NCBI GenBank assembly: GCA_937950325.1
Contig: CALFDJ010000060.1
Span: 1-64,000 of the forward strand
Direction of reading: 5' to 3'
Source: an uncultured Collinsella sp.
GTDB lineage: Bacteria; Actinomycetota; Coriobacteriia; Coriobacteriales; Coriobacteriaceae
DNA: 64,000 nt
Positions 33,293 to 42,800 of the stretch are shown here, one piece after another. Both the position numbers and the translations under genes were made by a program. Position 1 is the first letter of the stretch. Every line of letters starts with the position of its first letter. Below the pieces are notes generated by a model. The model saw only the letters and a list, made by a program, of their open reading frames with translations. It searched no databases and was not told where the DNA came from.

Positions 33293-33529
33293 CTAGGAGG
33301 CCTTCTCACTCAGGAACTCCCTGAATGCGGGGATGTCAAAGCCAACGAGACCACGCCCTCGCTCTCCGATGACGCCGTCCTCGAGGAGACGGCGTTTATA
33401 TTGGCTTGCATAGTTGCTGGCAACGCCCATGCGTTTGGCTATCTCCGAGACCCTGCTGGGGCCAGAATCGGGCAGCATCGCGAGCAAAAACTCAATGTCT
33501 TTATCGGAAAGTTCCCGATAGGTCGTTTC
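33293..33529 (-). pseudogene. C-terminal winged-helix fragment of an ATP-binding protein
   Basis: The minus strand encodes ETTYRELSDKDIEFLLAMLPD, then SRVSEIAKRMGVASNYASQY and a short tail ending FREFLSEKAS. This is the helix-turn-helix end of Coriobacterial AAA ATPases. Upstream of 33529 the frame breaks and the P-loop domain is missing. The frame can also start at TTG 33487, but there is no good ribosome site, so it is most likely dead. Confidence 0.6.
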
Positions 33530-33669
33530 GAGAGAAGCCCGACGTCATGCTTCTCGAGTTGCCTGAAGACGCCATTCATGTCCGTGCGCCAGTTACCCTG
33601 AGTCTCCTGAGCATATGTCCAATCGATGCCGACTGGCTCAATCTGAACGCTGCTTATGCACGCGCGAGA

Positions 33670-33762
33670 CTATGAGAGGCGGCTATCTGCGGCTTCTTTG
33701 GTTCGCTCGATAATATCTTCGAGCATGCCTGGCATGGCGGAGACATTTGCTGCAATCCATGG
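33670..33762 (-). pseudogene. Fragment sharing a 24-residue block with 48640-48724
   Basis: The minus strand reads PWIAANVSAMPGMLEDIIE, then RTKEAADSRLS and a stop. Nearly the same peptide (WIAANVSAMPGMLEDIIE, then HTKEAA) occurs at about 48660-48724. The differences between the two copies are mostly silent, so the block was coding until recently. I do not recognise the family. Confidence 0.45.
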
Positions 33763-33768
33763 TGGCCC

Positions 33769-33825
33769 CTTTGCAGGTTTTGCTAACTTTTGCAACTTTT
33801 GCTAATTTTTGCAAGTTTTGCTAAC
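33769..33825. repeat. Iteron-like array of about 10-bp units
   Basis: Five to six direct repeats of TTTTGC(T/A)AAC-type units follow each other: GTTTTGCTAAC, TTTTGCAAC, TTTTGCTAAT, TTTTGCAAG, TTTTGCTAAC. Alternate units differ (GCTAA versus GCAA). The period of about one helical turn suggests cooperative protein binding. On the minus strand it lies right upstream of the fragment at 33670-33762. Confidence 0.7.
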
Positions 33826-33901
33826 GGCTCAACATCTCTTGTGCCGTGGGGTTGCAGGAGTGAAAAACGGGGATTCCTATTATTCCGACTACGTTGAAAC
33901 G

Positions 33902-33944
33902 AGCGGGGCCTGGAGCGCGATGTTGCTGCGCTCCGGGCCCCGCT
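33902..33944 (-). terminator. Terminator of the topoisomerase A gene
   Basis: AGCGGGGCC-T-GGAGCGC (33902-33918) pairs with GCGCTCC-G-GGCCCCGCT (33928-33944), a 16-bp stem with one mismatch, 37 bp after the stop. Confidence 0.8.
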
Positions 33945-33980
33945 GCTTTGTAAACCCATGACGGTTTGGCCACCGTTGTT

Positions 33981-36221
33981 TTAGTCAAACAGGCTCGGCA
34001 TGTCGTTTTCCTTCATGAGGGCACCGGCAGAAGGCAGGCTCTGTGCGGTGAACTTCTCGGCCGAGACGCCGGCGCCAAGAATCTCCTCGGTTGTGCCGAC
34101 GGTGGTGACCGAGCGGCCCTTCTTGGCCGTAAAGGCTTGGACGCCCTGCGTGTTGGTTGTCGTCTTGGTCTTGAGTAGCGACGTGTTGAAGTTCATCAAG
34201 CGATAGTCGCTCGAGACCAGCGCGATGTCGCGATCTTCCTTGAGCACCTGTGCATACAGCAGTTTGCTGCCGCCGTAGATGGCGTTCTTGAGGCGCTTGC
34301 GGTTGGTCTTGGTGACGTATCCAGAAAGCGCGACGCGCACCACGCGGCCGTTCTCAAAGACGAACAGCACGTCGGCCTTGTAGTCCTCGGGGTCGATGAC
34401 CCAGATGACGCTCTCGTCGGGTTCCATCTCGAGGTCGGTGGGCAGATACGAGCCCAGCTGGGCCGACTTGGTGTCCTCAAACGCCGCAACCTTGCACTTG
34501 TATACCTGGCTCTTGTTGGTAAAGACCAGCAGCTCGTGGGTGTTGGAGGACGGAAACTCGATAAAGGGTTTGTCGCCGTCTTTGTACTTGAGCGTAGTGG
34601 CCTTCTTGAGCACGCGGTCCGTCATCTTCTTAAGGTAGCCATCGCGCGAAAGCATGATGGTAACCGGGTACTCCTCGACCTCGGGCTCCAAGCTTACCTC
34701 GATAACCTCATGGGGCTCGATCCTGCCCGTGCGACGCGGCATCACATATTTCTTATTGACCGCGGCCAGCTCGTCGCTGATGACCTTCTTGATGTTCTCC
34801 TCGCTGGAGAGGATCTCCTCAAGCTCGGCAATCTCGCTCTCAAGCTTGGCGATGTCCTTGGTGCGGTTGAGGATGTACTCTTCGTTAATGTTGCGGAGCT
34901 TGAGCTCGGCAACAAACTCGGCCTGGGTCTCGTCGATGTCGAAACCCTTCATAAGGTTGGGCACGACCTCGGCTTCAAGCTTGGTGCCACGGATGATGGC
35001 GATGGCCTTGTCGATGTCGAGCAAGATTGCCTCGAGGCCGTGCAGCAGGTGCAGGCGCTCGGACTTTTTGCCCAGGTCAAAGTTAATGCGGCGACGCGTG
35101 GACTCAATACGCCATTTGACCCACTCGTGCAGAATCTGGCGCACGCCCATAACACGGGGATAGCCGTCGACGAGCACGTTGAAGTTGCACGAGAACGAAT
35201 CCTGCAGCGTGGTCGAGCGATAGAGCTTGGCCATGAGCTTGTCGGGGTCGACGCCGCGCTTAAGGTCGATGGCGATGCGCAGGCCCGAAAGATCGGTCTC
35301 GTCGCGGATGTCGGCAATCTCCTTGACCTTGCCCTCCTTGGAGAGCTTGACGATGCGCTCGATGATGACATCGGTCTTGGTGGTGTAGGGGATCTCGTAG
35401 ACCTCGATGATGCGCTCTTCGGGGATCCAGCGCCAGCGGGAACGGATCTGGAAGCTGCCAAGACCGGTCTCGATGATCTTCTCCATCTCCTCGCGGCGGT
35501 AGATGATCTCGCCGCCGGTCGAGAAGTCGGGCATGGGCATGTACTCGAGCAGGTCGCAGTCGGGATCCTGCAGGTAATGCATGGTGGCGGTGCAGACCTC
35601 GTTGAGGTTGAAACCGCAGATGTCGGACGCCATGGCGACGCCGATGCCTTTGTTGGCCGAAACCAGAATATTGGGGAACGTGGTGGGCAGCAGGCGCGGC
35701 TCCTTCATGGCGCCGTCGTAGCTGTCGACGAAGTCGACCGGGTCCTTGTCGATGTCCTTGAAGATCTCGGCGCTGATGGGGGAGAGCTTGGCCTCGGTGT
35801 AACGCGAGGCGGCGTAGCTCAGGTCGCCCGAATAGTACTTGCCAAAGTTGCCCTTCGACTCCACGAAGGGCGCAAGCAGCGCTTCGTTGCCCGTCGCCAG
35901 GCGCACCATCGTCTCGTAGATCGCGGCATCGCCGTGCGGGTTGAGCTTCATGGTCTGGCCCACGATGTTGGCGCTCTTCTGGCGCTCGCCCTTGAGCAGA
36001 CCCATCTTGTACATGGTGTAGAGCAGCTTGCGGTGCGAGGGCTTAAAGCCGTCGATCTCGGGGAATGCTCGCGAGACGTTGACGCTCATGGCGTAGGGCA
36101 TGTAGTTGACCTCGAGCGTCTGCGTGATCGGCTGGTCGGTGACCTCGGAGTGCAGGCCGATGACGTTCTCGGCGTTGACCTGCTTTTTCTTTGGCTGGTT
36201 CTTCGTCTTCTTCTTTGCCAC
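33981..36221 (-). CDS. DNA gyrase/topoisomerase IV subunit A (divergent type)
   Basis: The 746-residue cleavage-religation subunit of a type IIA topoisomerase. Catalytic Tyr141 lies in SYAASRYTEAKLS. The quinolone-region helix reads NPHGDAAIYETMVRLA, with Ala99 and Glu103 at the positions of E. coli GyrA Ser83 and Asp87. A beta-pinwheel C-terminal domain follows from about 500 (SRDGYLKKM, FTNKSQVYKCK, FENGRVVRVAL). The GTG start at 36221 follows GAGGAAATT. Subunit B is encoded 45 bp upstream. The pair is more like the divergent TopoIV-like set of some Gram-positives than canonical GyrA; a separate gyrA/gyrB is expected elsewhere in the genome. Confidence 0.88.
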   Translation of the reverse strand: MAKKKTKNQPKKKQVNAENVIGLHSEVTDQPITQTLEVNYMPYAMSVNVSRAFPEIDGFKPSHRKLLYTMYKMGLLKGERQKSANIVGQTMKLNPHGDAAIYETMVRLATGNEALLAPFVESKGNFGKYYSGDLSYAASRYTEAKLSPISAEIFKDIDKDPVDFVDSYDGAMKEPRLLPTTFPNILVSANKGIGVAMASDICGFNLNEVCTATMHYLQDPDCDLLEYMPMPDFSTGGEIIYRREEMEKIIETGLGSFQIRSRWRWIPEERIIEVYEIPYTTKTDVIIERIVKLSKEGKVKEIADIRDETDLSGLRIAIDLKRGVDPDKLMAKLYRSTTLQDSFSCNFNVLVDGYPRVMGVRQILHEWVKWRIESTRRRINFDLGKKSERLHLLHGLEAILLDIDKAIAIIRGTKLEAEVVPNLMKGFDIDETQAEFVAELKLRNINEEYILNRTKDIAKLESEIAELEEILSSEENIKKVISDELAAVNKKYVMPRRTGRIEPHEVIEVSLEPEVEEYPVTIMLSRDGYLKKMTDRVLKKATTLKYKDGDKPFIEFPSSNTHELLVFTNKSQVYKCKVAAFEDTKSAQLGSYLPTDLEMEPDESVIWVIDPEDYKADVLFVFENGRVVRVALSGYVTKTNRKRLKNAIYGGSKLLYAQVLKEDRDIALVSSDYRLMNFNTSLLKTKTTTNTQGVQAFTAKKGRSVTTVGTTEEILGAGVSAEKFTAQSLPSAGALMKENDMPSLFD

Positions 36222-36266
36222 AATTTCCTCTTGAACTTCTTATGGGCCGTCGTTATCGATTTGCTG

Positions 36267-38264
36267 CTATTGCAGGTCCAGCTGGTCCAGATATTCCTTG
36301 CCGTGCTCGGAGATATGGCGCTTGCGGCCCGCTTCGTCGTTGCCCAGCAACAGGTTAAACATGGTCTCCATCTTGGTGACGTCCTCGGGCTCCACCTTGA
36401 TCAGGCGACGCGTCTCGGGGTTCATGGTGGTGAGCCACATCATGTCCGGGTCGTTCTCGCCAAGACCCTTGGAGCGGTTGATGGAGCACTTTTGGTCGCC
36501 AATCTCCTTGAGGATGCCGTTCTTCTCGAGCTCGGTGTAGGCAAAGTAGGTCTTCTCTTTGCAGTTGATCTCGTAGAGCGGCGATTCGGCGATATACACG
36601 TAACCCTCGTCGATAAGCGTGGGCACCAGGCGGTAGAGCATGGTGAGCACGAGCGTACGGATGTGATAACCGTCGACGTCGGCGTCCGTACAGATAATGA
36701 CCTTGTTCCAGTTGAGGTTGTCCAGGTCGAAGGCACCGAGGTTCTTGATGCGCTTGTCCTTGATCTCCACGCCGCAGCCCAGCACGCGCATGAGGTCCAT
36801 GATGATGTCGGACTTAAAGATGCGCGGGTAGTCCTCTTTCAGGCAGTTGAGGATTTTGCCTCGGACGGGCATGACACCCTGGAACTCGGCATCGCGCGAG
36901 GTGCGAATGGCGCCCGCTGCCGAGTCGCCCTCTACGATATAGATCTCGCGGCGGCTCTTGTCCTTGGAGCGGCAGTCGATGAACTTCTGCACGCGGTTGG
37001 CCATGTCGGTCTTCTGCTGTAGGTTGGTCTTGATGCTCTGACGCGTCTTCTCGGCGTTCTCGCGCGAACGCTTGTTGATGAGCACCTGCTCCATGATCTT
37101 GTTGGCGGCGTCTTTGTTCTCGATCAGGTAAGTCGAGAGGCGCTCCTTAAAGAAGGCCGTCATAGCCTGCTGGATAAAGCGGTTGTTGATGGCCTTCTTG
37201 GTCTGGTTTTCGTAGGACGTTTGGGTGGAGAAGCAGTTGGTCACCAGCACCAGGCAGTCCTGGACGTCCTGCCATTTGATGCCACTCTCGTTTTTGTTGT
37301 ACTTGCCCTGTTGCTTAATGTAGGCATCGATGGCGCTGGTCAGAGCACTACGGGCGGCCTTTTCGGGTGAACCGCCGTTCTCGAGCCACGATGAGTTGTG
37401 GTAGTACTCCTGCATCATGAAAGTGCGCGAGAAGCACATGCACGCGGTAATTTTTACGTTGTAATCGGGCAGGTCCTCGCGATCGCGACCGCGACGATCG
37501 GCCTCGATAAAGAAGGGCTCGGTGAGGTAGTCGGTACCGACCTTCTCGAGCACGTAGTCCTCGATGCCCTTTGGATAGCAAAAATCCTCTTCGGTAAACT
37601 CGCCGTCGTCGCCCTCAATACGCAGGCGGAAGGTCACGTTGGCGTTGACCACGGCTTGGCGGCGCATGGTCTCGCGATACCAATCGTGGGGGATGCTGAT
37701 GGAGGTAAAGACCTCAAGATCGGGGCGCCATTTGATGGTGGTGCCGGTACGGTCCTCGTCGCTGGGCTCAATCTCGAGTGCCTTCTTTTTGGCACCGACG
37801 ACCTTGCCCTTCTTAAAGTGCAGGGAGTACTTGTTGCCGTCGCGCCAAACCGTGACGTCCATGTATTCGGAGGCGTACTGGGTCGCGCAGGAGCCCAAGC
37901 CGTTGGTGCCGAGCGAGAAGTCGTAGTCGCCGCCCTGGTTATTGTTGTATTTGCCGCCGGCGTAGAGCTCGCAAAAGACGAGTTCCCAGTTAAAGCGCTT
38001 CTCGGAGGGGTTCCAGTCGAGCGGGCAGCCGCGGCCGTTGTCCTCTACCTGAATGGAACCATCGCGAAAGGCGGTAAGGGTGATGAGCTTGCCGTAGCCC
38101 TGGCGCGCCTCGTCAACGGCGTTGGACAGGATCTCGAAGGCGGCATGCGCGCAGCCGTCGAGTCCGTCCGAGCCAAAGATGACGGCGGGGCGCAGGCGTA
38201 CGCGCTCCTCGTCCTTGAGCTGGCGGATACTGTCGTTACCATAGTTTGCGGTGTTTTTTGCCAT
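36267..38264 (-). CDS. DNA gyrase/topoisomerase IV subunit B (divergent type)
   Basis: The 665-residue ATPase/TOPRIM subunit. N-terminal GHKL ATPase: EILSNAVDEARQG with the metal-binding Asn, VEDNGRGCP, and the lid SLGTNGLGSCATQ. TOPRIM: EGDSAAGAI (canonical form EGDSAGGSA) and DADVDGYHI. The C-terminal SKGLGENDPDMMW matches the conserved KGLGE region. It is first in the two-gene operon. The region upstream contains small inverted repeats and an A/T-rich stretch for a promoter, which I could not place with confidence. Confidence 0.9.
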   Translation of the reverse strand: MAKNTANYGNDSIRQLKDEERVRLRPAVIFGSDGLDGCAHAAFEILSNAVDEARQGYGKLITLTAFRDGSIQVEDNGRGCPLDWNPSEKRFNWELVFCELYAGGKYNNNQGGDYDFSLGTNGLGSCATQYASEYMDVTVWRDGNKYSLHFKKGKVVGAKKKALEIEPSDEDRTGTTIKWRPDLEVFTSISIPHDWYRETMRRQAVVNANVTFRLRIEGDDGEFTEEDFCYPKGIEDYVLEKVGTDYLTEPFFIEADRRGRDREDLPDYNVKITACMCFSRTFMMQEYYHNSSWLENGGSPEKAARSALTSAIDAYIKQQGKYNKNESGIKWQDVQDCLVLVTNCFSTQTSYENQTKKAINNRFIQQAMTAFFKERLSTYLIENKDAANKIMEQVLINKRSRENAEKTRQSIKTNLQQKTDMANRVQKFIDCRSKDKSRREIYIVEGDSAAGAIRTSRDAEFQGVMPVRGKILNCLKEDYPRIFKSDIIMDLMRVLGCGVEIKDKRIKNLGAFDLDNLNWNKVIICTDADVDGYHIRTLVLTMLYRLVPTLIDEGYVYIAESPLYEINCKEKTYFAYTELEKNGILKEIGDQKCSINRSKGLGENDPDMMWLTTMNPETRRLIKVEPEDVTKMETMFNLLLGNDEAGRKRHISEHGKEYLDQLDLQ

Positions 38265-38728
38265 ACTCGCTCTCTCGGTGCTCCTTTGCTGCGTTTAAGT
38301 CATATAGATAGTCAAGGTAGCATAGCCCAGCCCATAGGCGATTCCAACCAACATGAAATCCATCGAACAATCGTTCGGAGTTCGATGGAGATTCGTTTAC
38401 TCGGACAAAACCGAGTCGGCTCTGTCCGAGTAAGTTTGAAGGCGGCCGAATGCGTCTTGCTGCGTTTGCGGTTGGATACGTTGTCGAAAACGTGTCGTGC
38501 GGATTGTTGGATCGAATCGAACATTGGGACAGACGTCTCGTTTTATGGGCCGGGGGCGTGCATGTGCGAGTTCTTTTGGCCCATAAGGAACGCTGGTGGG
38601 TCGTTATTTGGGCCACGGGTCACTTCGCCGGCGCCGTGTTTCGTCATACGCTCATAGTGGAAGCCGATGCCACGGGACGACGAAGACCTTGGGCAACGGA
38701 TGAGCTGCAAGCGAAAGGAGCGGTGAGG
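38265..38728. other. Intergenic region with several inverted repeats
   Basis: It lies between divergent genes. CCATCGAAC/GTTCGATGG (38360-38368 and 38380-38388) and ACTCGGACA/TGTCCGAGT (38399-38407 and 38423-38431) are 9-bp inverted repeats. CCGAGTCGGC at 38411-38420 recurs at 39825-39834, just after the lipoprotein gene. No convincing gene is seen, although one frame is open through to the lipoprotein. Confidence 0.5.
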
Positions 38729-39748
38729 ATGATGAAGCCCATGACGAAGAAGCTGCTGTTAGGAATTCCCACCGTGACGCTTTCGGCCGTGCTGGCGTGT
38801 ACGGTGGCCGGCTGTGGCGGTAGTGCTCCGAGCGGCTCGGCTGGCAGTTCGGGCGGTAGCGCGCCTGTGCAGGAAAAGCCCAAAGCCTATGATTCGCAGA
38901 CGGTCGAGGTGGCAGGCATTACCTATGAGTCGGTGGCTCACGGTACGTTCTATCGCGGCGATGCCAAGCTGCAGGACGGCTTTTACCTGCACATCAAGAT
39001 CACCAACAACAACACAAAGAACAGGACGTTCAGTTCCTTTAACGTGCATGCTGCCCAGGGCGATCTTGAGGCAGGCGACCCGTTGTTTACTTCCGGCAAG
39101 GCGGCCGTGCTCGACTACGTTGCAAGCGAGGCTCCCGATGAGCTGCACGAGGGCATCGACCTTTCCGAGAGGCCAGATATCGGCCCGGGTGAGACCGTTG
39201 AGTACGTGTATTTCTGGGCGCCCAAGACGGCGTACTACGGGCCCATCACTGTCGAGTTCGTAGACGCTTATGCCCCCGCCAAGAATCATGAGGCCATGCA
39301 CTTTGACACCACGGGATGCGAGGCCAAGGAGTTCAAGGCGGCCGGCGGCGTGGCCGATTCTGGCGAGAAGGCAGATTTAACGGGCATCGACTGCGCATCG
39401 TACAGCATCGAGGCCGCCGATGGGTACACGCTGGATTCGTCCGACGAAGAGCGCGAAAAGGCAAACTTCTTCCACGACGAGACTGGAGGACGCCTGAACA
39501 TCAGCATCTTCCCGCGCTCGCCGGAGGAAGAGGTTGCAAGCCTAGAGCAGGTCTACGAAGGCAAGGAGACAACAACCGACCAGGTCGAGTACAACGGCAT
39601 AACGTGGCTGCGCTTTACCGGTCCCGACAACGGCCATACACTGTTTGCGACGGCTCCCGCAACGGGTGAAACCGTCCGCGTGTCGATCGGCTGGAAGATC
39701 GATTGGGATGCCGCCGTGCCCATGATGGAGGCGCTAAAGCTCAAGTAG
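38729..39748 (+). CDS. Secreted lipoprotein with DUF5067-like domain
   Basis: A 339-residue lipoprotein. Residues 1-30 are a lipoprotein signal peptide with lipobox at TVAGC, followed by a Ser/Gly-rich linker (GGSAPSGSAGSSGGSAP). Residues about 60-190 contain the LHIKITNNNTKNRTFSSF pattern of DUF5067/DUF4352-like immunoglobulin folds. The rest is a second globular part (EAADGYTLDSSDEE to KLK). I start at the first of two adjacent ATGs, 38729, with AAAGGAG upstream. Attached to the membrane outside the cell; function unknown. A terminator follows. Confidence 0.85.
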   Translation: MMKPMTKKLLLGIPTVTLSAVLACTVAGCGGSAPSGSAGSSGGSAPVQEKPKAYDSQTVEVAGITYESVAHGTFYRGDAKLQDGFYLHIKITNNNTKNRTFSSFNVHAAQGDLEAGDPLFTSGKAAVLDYVASEAPDELHEGIDLSERPDIGPGETVEYVYFWAPKTAYYGPITVEFVDAYAPAKNHEAMHFDTTGCEAKEFKAAGGVADSGEKADLTGIDCASYSIEAADGYTLDSSDEEREKANFFHDETGGRLNISIFPRSPEEEVASLEQVYEGKETTTDQVEYNGITWLRFTGPDNGHTLFATAPATGETVRVSIGWKIDWDAAVPMMEALKLK

Positions 39749-39778
39749 CGCTGTGATTCTCACGTCAGGCGACTCAAG

Positions 39779-39811
39779 GCTGGCTCCGAGTTATCGGGGC
39801 CAGCCCATTTT
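39779..39811 (+). terminator. Terminator of the lipoprotein gene
   Basis: GGCTGGC-T-CCGA pairs with TCGG-G-GCCAGCC around GTTA, followed by CATTTTGA. Confidence 0.85.
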
Positions 39812-39858
39812 GATGTTCGATGAGCCGAGTCGGCGTCTCTCGCAAAGGTAACTGAGAG

Positions 39859-42800
39859 CTAGTGAGGCTTATCAGAATTGACCTCATCGGCGGTGTCGTT
39901 TTCGAGCGCCGTGCGGCGGGCGCTGTAGGCGACAAGGCCGGCGCCGGCTGCGGCGAGTGCTGCTGCGGCTGCCGTCAGGGGGACGTTGACATCGCCCGTG
40001 CCCGCAAGCGCGCCCGCTTTTCCGGAGCGCTTGTTATTGCCGTGGTCCTTGCCACTGCCGGAGCTGCTTCCGCCGGAGCTGCCTCCCGTGCCGGAACCGC
40101 CGCCACTCGAGCTGCCATCGCCGTCCGTCGTCATCGGGGCGTCGTGAAGCCCTGTCGTATCTGCGCTGTCGCATACGCCGACCTGAACTTCTGAGCGCTC
40201 GCATGCCGCGTTGGGCACATGAAGCTCGTGCAGTACGGCACCCAGCGCCGAGTTTGCGCCCGGTCGAATTTCCTCGAGCGTTACGGGATCGAGCGCCACC
40301 AGATTACGCGCCTTCGCATACAGCGTTACGCGTTTGCCCACTTCGTCGCTCCAACTCTCGGGGATGGCGAAGCTCATGCGAAACTGTGCCGTGCAACCCG
40401 GTGCCAGCACGGCGTTGCCGATGTCGGCTACCAGCGGGTGCATTGCAAAACGTGCGCCCAGCGTCTCGAGCGCGTACTTCACGTGTGCCATGTCGTTGGC
40501 CGAAGCGTCCTCGGCAAGCTCTGGATCGTAGATCGAAACCATGCGTGCGTTCACTCCGAATCCGATGGATGCGCTGGAGAACGGCTGGCTGGAGCCCTCT
40601 CGGTATAGATTGATCGTGCCGGCGGTCAGTAAGGTGTTGCCGTCGTTTCGCACCGTGACCATGAAGGATTCGCCTGCTGCTCCGGGCACCACCGCGCCCG
40701 AGGTAGCAACGGCGCCCGTCGGAGTGGCACACGCCACCAAGGGCACTTCGATGTCGTGCAGCTCTGCCTCGCTCTTCTCCGCGCTCACAATGTGCGTGGC
40801 GAGCGCGGAGAGCATGCCTCCCGACGTCAAAAATGTCGTTATCTGATCGACGGGATGGTCCAGCTCGCACATCACAAACGGCTCCGTGAACAGATCGCCC
40901 GCCAAGGTGCTGGCGAAGATGCGGAAGTGCTTGCCCATCACTGCAACCGGGTTGCCTTCTTCGTCGTAGGTTTGTCCCACCTTGCCATCGGTGTTCTCTA
41001 CATAGAGCACGCACCTGCCGTTGTTGCTTACGCTAAACGATGCCGGGCCACAGCCTGCGGCACCCACGGGCTGCGTTGCAAATGCCGATGCGCCTCGCGT
41101 CCACGTAACATGCTGCAGCTGCTCGTTGACAGTTGCCAAAAAGCCCGTGTGCTGCGGCCACGGCACCGCGTGGGGTACTGTGGCATCTGGCGACATAACG
41201 CCCCAGCCCGCGATGGACTGGCCGATCACGGCGTACGATGCGCAGCCGCAACCGTCTGCGGTCTCGTATGCAACGGGCACCACCATTTTGCCGTTGATAT
41301 TCTCGGGCTCACCCAGCTCGATACTCGACGGTGCTTGCGGAAAGCGGAGAACTTGGCGGAACGTCAGGCTGTCGCTCGAAACGTCCGACCATAGGGTAAA
41401 GCACTCCAGCGCAACCTCAGCCTCGCTGCCGAGCGCCTTTTCTGCGGTGGTCCCGCGGCGGTGGAGGTAAGCGCCCGACAGACGTCCGTCGACCAGCGCC
41501 TTGCCCACCGTGATGCGTGGGCACTGCAGACAATGGTGGCCATCCTCCTGAAGGCGGCCGCGCGAGATGCTGCGCCACGACGTGTGCGATACCACGCGAA
41601 CTCCGTCGTTGCTGATGCGCAGGCGCACAACGGACAGCATGCCGGATGTGCTCGCCGTATCGAAATGGGTGTTGTCGCCGGCGGGGCGCTCGCCCGAGAC
41701 CAGCAGCACGTAGGCGTCTTGGTTTCCCCTCCCGTCTGTATATTCCACCACGTCGAAGTCGTAATCGAATATGCCGCTGCGCTCCACGTCGCCCTCGCCA
41801 AACCCAAGGGGGAAGTCCACGGGCGTGGGAGCGGACCACGTGCCGTTTGCCTTTGTGTGCACCACTAGGCGCGAGCGGCCATTGTCGCCGTAGCGCACCG
41901 AGGCGATACGGAACAGACATTCTACGCCGGCAATCATTGCCAGCTTCATGTGGGCTTCGCTGAGCACGCCAGCAAACAGCACGTTGTCGCTCGAGGGCTT
42001 GATGCCGCCACGCTCGTCCTCCGATACACCAGCAGAATTGGCGTTGGGGTCCGCAGCGGCGTCCTTCGCCTGCCCGATATAGGTGTACTTATACATCGAC
42101 GCGGCGTTTTCGCCGTTCTCTATCAGTGCGTGGACGAAATGCTCGATCTGCCCCGTGTCGTCGCTTTCTGCATCCGCCTCGAGTTCAATGCGCGTGACCG
42201 CTTGCTCCCAATCGCGTGCGACAGGCGCGGCGTTTACGACAGCGGCCTTAACCTCGGCGCGTGCGAGCAGCTCGGCGTTGGTGACGATGGTGGCCGATGC
42301 GATAAATTGCGGCACGCCGCCCGCCTCGATGTTGCTGGGCGTGCCGAAGCGGGCATCCAACGTGTAAGGCGTATCTCCACCCAATGCGAGCTCAGAGCGC
42401 TGGAGCACATACTGGTTGCCATTGTTCACCGACATATTCCACGAATCGAGGAGTGTGGGCCACGACCCCGACCAAGCCTTGGTGGTCCACTTGAACATTA
42501 CGAACTGGAGTATCACATCGACATCGACGTCTGCACCTACGCGCAGTCGCGGAAGCTGGTGCCCATCTGCCTTCTCGTACCCAATGAACAGCGTGAGGGA
42601 TGCGGCGCCGCGCACGGCAGACGAAGCGACGCCTGCAACGCCGGCGCCAAAGGTGACGGCAAGCCCGATCTGGATGGTGAATGAGCCCGAGGTGTTTGAA
42701 AAGTCGAGCGAAATGTTTTTAAAAAACGCCGCGCCGCTGCCGTGCGTGTGGGCACCCACGGCGAGCGCCAGCTTCGCCAGCACCCAGGGGTTGACGTTTA

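Noticed and set aside
33769..33825. CRISPR array
   Set aside because: Units of 9-11 bp are contiguous, without spacers, and no cas genes are nearby. No CRISPR array is visible anywhere in the window.
34536..37022. 828-codon plus-strand frame spanning both topoisomerase genes
   Set aside because: Codon and residue composition are those of an antisense shadow; both minus-strand genes have full sets of catalytic motifs.
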